Notes under the pieces: generated by a model | The model's database searches: none | Told to the model about the DNA's origin: nothing | What the model saw: the letters and a program-made list of their open reading frames with translations, nothing else | Program-made: the position numbers and the translations under genes | Shown here: positions 7,401 to 7,860 of the stretch, piece by piece | How positions within the stretch are numbered: the stretch's first letter is position 1 | Layout: each line of letters begins with the position of its first letter | From: Candidatus Cloacimonadota bacterium | GTDB taxonomy: Bacteria; Cloacimonadota; Cloacimonadia; Cloacimonadales; Cloacimonadaceae | Length of the DNA stretch: 7,860 bases | NCBI GenBank assembly: GCA_028681035.1 | Contig: JAQUJJ010000155.1 | Coordinates: forward strand, 1 to 7,860 | Reading direction: 5' to 3'

Positions 7401-7860
7401 CTGCATAAACTTCATAATCAGTTTTTATTGTAAGTTCTTTACCCAATTGGTGCAAAGCTTCACGTACACCTATTTCAATCTGTAAAGCAAAATCTATCTG
7501 ATTGGTTATCTTGTCCGCACCGTACATTACCACGGGAAAAACCTTCGATTTTTTGCGAAACTCTGCAAATCTATGCTTCACTTGTGGATCCTGGAGCTTC
7601 CCAGCCCAAGGCCCAATTTCTGACAAGGGCAGCCAAAGCAAGTGTTTTAAGAATCCTGTTGCATGGCTTTTACCTGTGCCATAAGCTCCCTGCAACCATA
7701 AGGATATATTCTCCTTTTCCAAACAGTCCAATGGGGCATTCAACAGTTGATAAAACTGCGGTGTTATAATAAAGCTCTTCCAGGTATCCTTACCCTCGTT
7801 CAGCAGGTTATAATAAGGACTGTAATCTTTGTTTATATCAATAATCTCATCATATTTGAA
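4462..7860 (-). CDS. brxC: BrxC/PglY-type large P-loop ATPase of a BREX system, 5' partial
   Basis: The frame is open from its TGA at 4462 to the right edge: 1132 residues with the true start outside. Residue numbers here count from the edge. A TTG at 7743 is not the start, because conserved-looking sequence precedes it (YDEIIDINKDYSPYYNLL, then WKSFIITPQFYQLL) and it lies only 18 codons before the P-loop. Walker A is GAYGTGKSH at 58-66. Walker B is IVIYWDEF at 235-242, with D240 and E241. A sensor-like LYLISHRT sits at 271-278, and FPIHPYT, typical of the BrxC family, at 357-363. The long C-terminal part is helical and ends with a Pro/Glu/Ser/Thr-rich linker (about 1063-1092) and a small terminal domain. 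BrxC-type ATPases are thought to power the BREX defence and modification complex. The gene overlaps pglZ by four bases and should head the visible operon, with perhaps only some 10-20 N-terminal residues missing. Confidence 0.85.
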   Translation of the reverse strand, partial: FKYDEIIDINKDYSPYYNLLNEGKDTWKSFIITPQFYQLLNAPLDCLEKENISLWLQGAYGTGKSHATGFLKHLLWLPLSEIGPWAGKLQDPQVKHRFAEFRKKSKVFPVVMYGADKITNQIDFALQIEIGVREALHQLGKELTIKTDYEVYAETIEQDNSNYWDKMIEDEYEISELVTDKMQMIARLRAYDQDLFTAIRNVSNNRRRPISVPDIVSWLTDVCKTLKEEDFASNIVIYWDEFTTILDKRNSEIHEYIQRIAEASQNSGVFLYLISHRTIAQGSGQDDRKKLLGRFNDINYEMSNITTYLLMAISIHKKNYDAWKAMQEKYADVLAPVIEEISYSDESTDAENLRDLFPIHPYTANIATYIARAMGSSERSIFNFLYDDKTGFKYFISKYPGKENCNLLTVDYVFDFFEKEFDNLDESFMQSIMQKLRYNEAVLKKESAHYLPLFKALLIMNIAHRRINFATDNNLIVIPDEDNLLLAMQGSHLKSHIPSFLDFIDQKKIIIRDHKDRFIVEAASYDASEMHDWVNKNRGKYRDITEIITPGYYEYLFDPLTSNHKRHDAVVCILDDAKSYEHMIKQKIGKRLKQGFNLNFMVFVACDSTQLGEIKSKVEKIALEVDPGICFIVMDTLFTDDDLDKFLAFKAQNELAHGKHEEEAATAAQKNLEGHLRQWIKVAVHLGFATWYVVDKDKQLHTEKCSYKEMSQKIDSKIAPIVFYKSFDIMGDKANVMTAWEKMMAKKAAEIFFTSVSLSELTDKAKHGPYRSAAEILLDKDGAYLVNSKLELVSQTQEHPLIILMKRVAKFLSTDQEINLGDAFEPLFEPPFGYYKNHIFLAAIGFALRKYSGKLHSPSTGVVLNEIAMLELIEKLFKYHVDGQNSIKPDLMIRVGSVKESELVKLIEDIFELEPCSSIVDTRHKLAYWLKEHVQVPLWLLRYSDEIDDEIKICIQILADKIIPISSGLTSLSPKEFETIANELRPYRHLLRQTFKSIDDNERDKLFLAFSMQNTEHDIESLLKDKLGDLIEHLKQNLQGDPIYWDEEKMKISFMGWLLTQLSPPKPPEESGESGDTKKPHDPTTEPTPGSSKVWELVMEHKDETWGVLKLLIQDDSTIRSLIYERLKEILE
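4474..4479 (-). promoter_or_regulatory. Ribosome binding site of pglZ inside brxC
   Basis: AAGGAG on the minus strand lies in the final codons of brxC, eight bases before the pglZ ATG at 4465. Together with the ATGA stop/start overlap this indicates translational coupling and confirms the pglZ start. Confidence 0.75.

Noticed and set aside
4462..7860. Identification of the large ATPase as a stand-alone NTPase or DNA translocase
   Set aside because: The GAYGTGKSH P-loop, the FPIHPYT motif, the length, and the direct overlap with a PglZ gene favour the BrxC/PglY family.

Overview
The window carries the 3' part of a BREX phage-defence operon on the minus strand, followed downstream by the 5' end of an unrelated secreted-protein gene on the same strand. 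In transcription order (high to low coordinates) the genes are: a BrxC/PglY-type large ATPase, open at the right edge; a PglZ-domain alkaline-phosphatase-superfamily protein; a BrxL-type AAA+ protein; a 285-base gap; and the N-terminal 144 codons of a putative M6-family metalloprotease, cut by the left edge. No rRNA, tRNA, CRISPR array or insertion sequence was seen.

The order brxC - pglZ - brxL with no PglX methyltransferase, BrxA or BrxB beside it matches the published type 4 BREX layout (brxP - brxC - pglZ - brxL). It predicts a PAPS-reductase-like brxP just beyond position 7860. The three genes are tightly packed: brxC and pglZ share an ATGA, pglZ and brxL overlap by 8 bases, and each downstream gene has a strong Shine-Dalgarno inside the upstream one. 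They are almost certainly co-transcribed and translationally coupled. In the expected scheme BrxC is a large P-loop ATPase of the complex, PglZ is a core protein with a phosphatase fold, and BrxL is a ring-forming AAA+ protein acting in phage exclusion. In type 4 systems the BrxP partner is thought to link the system to sulfur-based DNA modification instead of methylation.

The two parts differ in base composition. The protease gene is about 53% G+C by hand count over positions 1-432, whereas sampled stretches of the BREX genes are about 38-45%. This fits a horizontally acquired defence cassette next to a native chromosomal gene, with the junction in or near 433-717. The protease N-terminus (signal peptide, then a propeptide with a WLHD core and a YTII-DP-TGYY-YA motif) resembles secreted M6 proteins common in Candidatus Cloacimonadota and related anaerobic lineages. 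That host assignment is an inference and only moderately supported. The organism is in any case a bacterium using Shine-Dalgarno initiation and the standard genetic code.
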